NCBI GenBank assembly: GCA_026014515.1
Contig: JAOZIG010000359.1
Location: 1 to 5,001, forward strand
Origin: Candidatus Bathyarchaeota archaeon
GTDB taxonomy: Archaea > Thermoproteota > Bathyarchaeia > TCS64
Direction: 5' to 3'
Length of the DNA stretch: 5,001 nt
In this document: positions 4,710 to 5,001 of the stretch, piece after piece
How the letters are laid out: every line of letters begins with the position of its first letter
Position numbering within the stretch: position 1 is the stretch's first letter
The notes under the pieces: model-generated
What the model was told of the DNA's origin: nothing
Database searches by the model: none
What the model saw: the letters and a program-made list of their open reading frames with translations, nothing else
Translations under genes and position numbers: made by a program

Positions 4710-5001
4710 ATGAGCTACAGGATTAGTGATAACATCAACATTGAGACGCCTAACCTCGAAGAAGCAGTAAGATTCTACAGTGAGGTTCTTGGGTTAAGGC
4801 TCGCTGAGATGGGTAATGACTGGGCTCGCTTTGATACTGGCAAGGTTAATTTCTTTATCAGCCGAGGTAGAACCCTTGGACCTGTCACTGAGTTTCTGGT
4901 AGAAGACTTGGAAAAGGCACGTGCTAGTCTCTTGGAAGCAGGATGTACCGTGATCAGGTGGGAGGGAAAAGGAAAACCCTGCTATGTTCGTGATCCTTTC
5001 G
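4710..5001 (+). CDS. VOC (glyoxalase/bleomycin-resistance fold) protein, 3' end cut by the window
   Basis: Ninety-seven complete codons are present and the gene runs off the right edge; a single-domain VOC protein usually needs only about 15-25 more. Two beta-alpha-beta-beta-beta modules are visible. The first starts NINIETPNLEEAVRFYSEVL (residues 8-27), with the classic pattern of a strand followed by a helix with AVRFY and the VLGL turn. The second has TEFLVEDLEKARASLLEAGC (about 61-80) and ends in YVRDPFG, the usual lead-in to the final strand. The first metal ligand of glyoxalase-type members, a His in strand 1, appears to be Asn8 here, so classic metal-dependent glyoxalase or dioxygenase activity is doubtful. 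The last ligand position lies beyond the window. There is no Shine-Dalgarno site; the start is chosen because it opens the fold exactly. Co-transcription with the MFS gene is possible, and binding or modifying a small molecule that the transporter exports is a guess from proximity only. Confidence 0.85.
   Translation, partial: MSYRISDNINIETPNLEEAVRFYSEVLGLRLAEMGNDWARFDTGKVNFFISRGRTLGPVTEFLVEDLEKARASLLEAGCTVIRWEGKGKPCYVRDPF

Overview
The window looks like an ordinary stretch of an archaeal chromosome. Supporting signs are AT-rich TATA-type boxes about 26-31 bases before several starts, some genes that appear leaderless, T-tract terminators without hairpins, and a gene set that is common in archaea (a SpeD-type pyruvoyl decarboxylase, an NhaP-type antiporter, a receiver-like protein). 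I cannot place the lineage from the sequence alone. I see no insertion sequence, CRISPR array, tRNA, rRNA or phage gene.

Layout. From left to right, five genes lie on the minus strand: the first 18 codons of a probable ribbon-helix-helix protein (1-56), a protein with a degenerate response-regulator receiver domain (150-836, possibly to 887), a small four-helix ferritin-like protein (926-1420), an NhaP/CPA1 Na+/H+ antiporter (1460-2707), and a short SpeD-family pyruvoyl-dependent decarboxylase (2968-3309). Two genes lie on the plus strand: a 12-helix MFS transporter (3399-4664) and a truncated VOC/glyoxalase-fold protein (4710 to the window edge). The largest gap is 260 bases (2708-2967), with no convincing gene.

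How the genes relate. Most genes have their own candidate promoter, and two have T-tract terminators, so the minus-strand genes look like separate transcription units rather than one operon. The decarboxylase and the MFS gene are divergent across an 89-base gap. That gap holds one palindromic TATA-like box at the right distance to drive a leaderless transcript one way and a Shine-Dalgarno-led transcript the other. The VOC gene follows the MFS gene by 45 bases, with a 7-bp inverted repeat over its putative promoter.

I found no convincing undescribed multi-gene system. The points most worth a second look are the receiver domain with Ser at the phospho-acceptor position, the SpeD protein with Lys in place of Glu before the self-cleaved Ser, the shared divergent promoter, and a strong patchy G+T versus A+C strand skew that changes direction inside a single gene.
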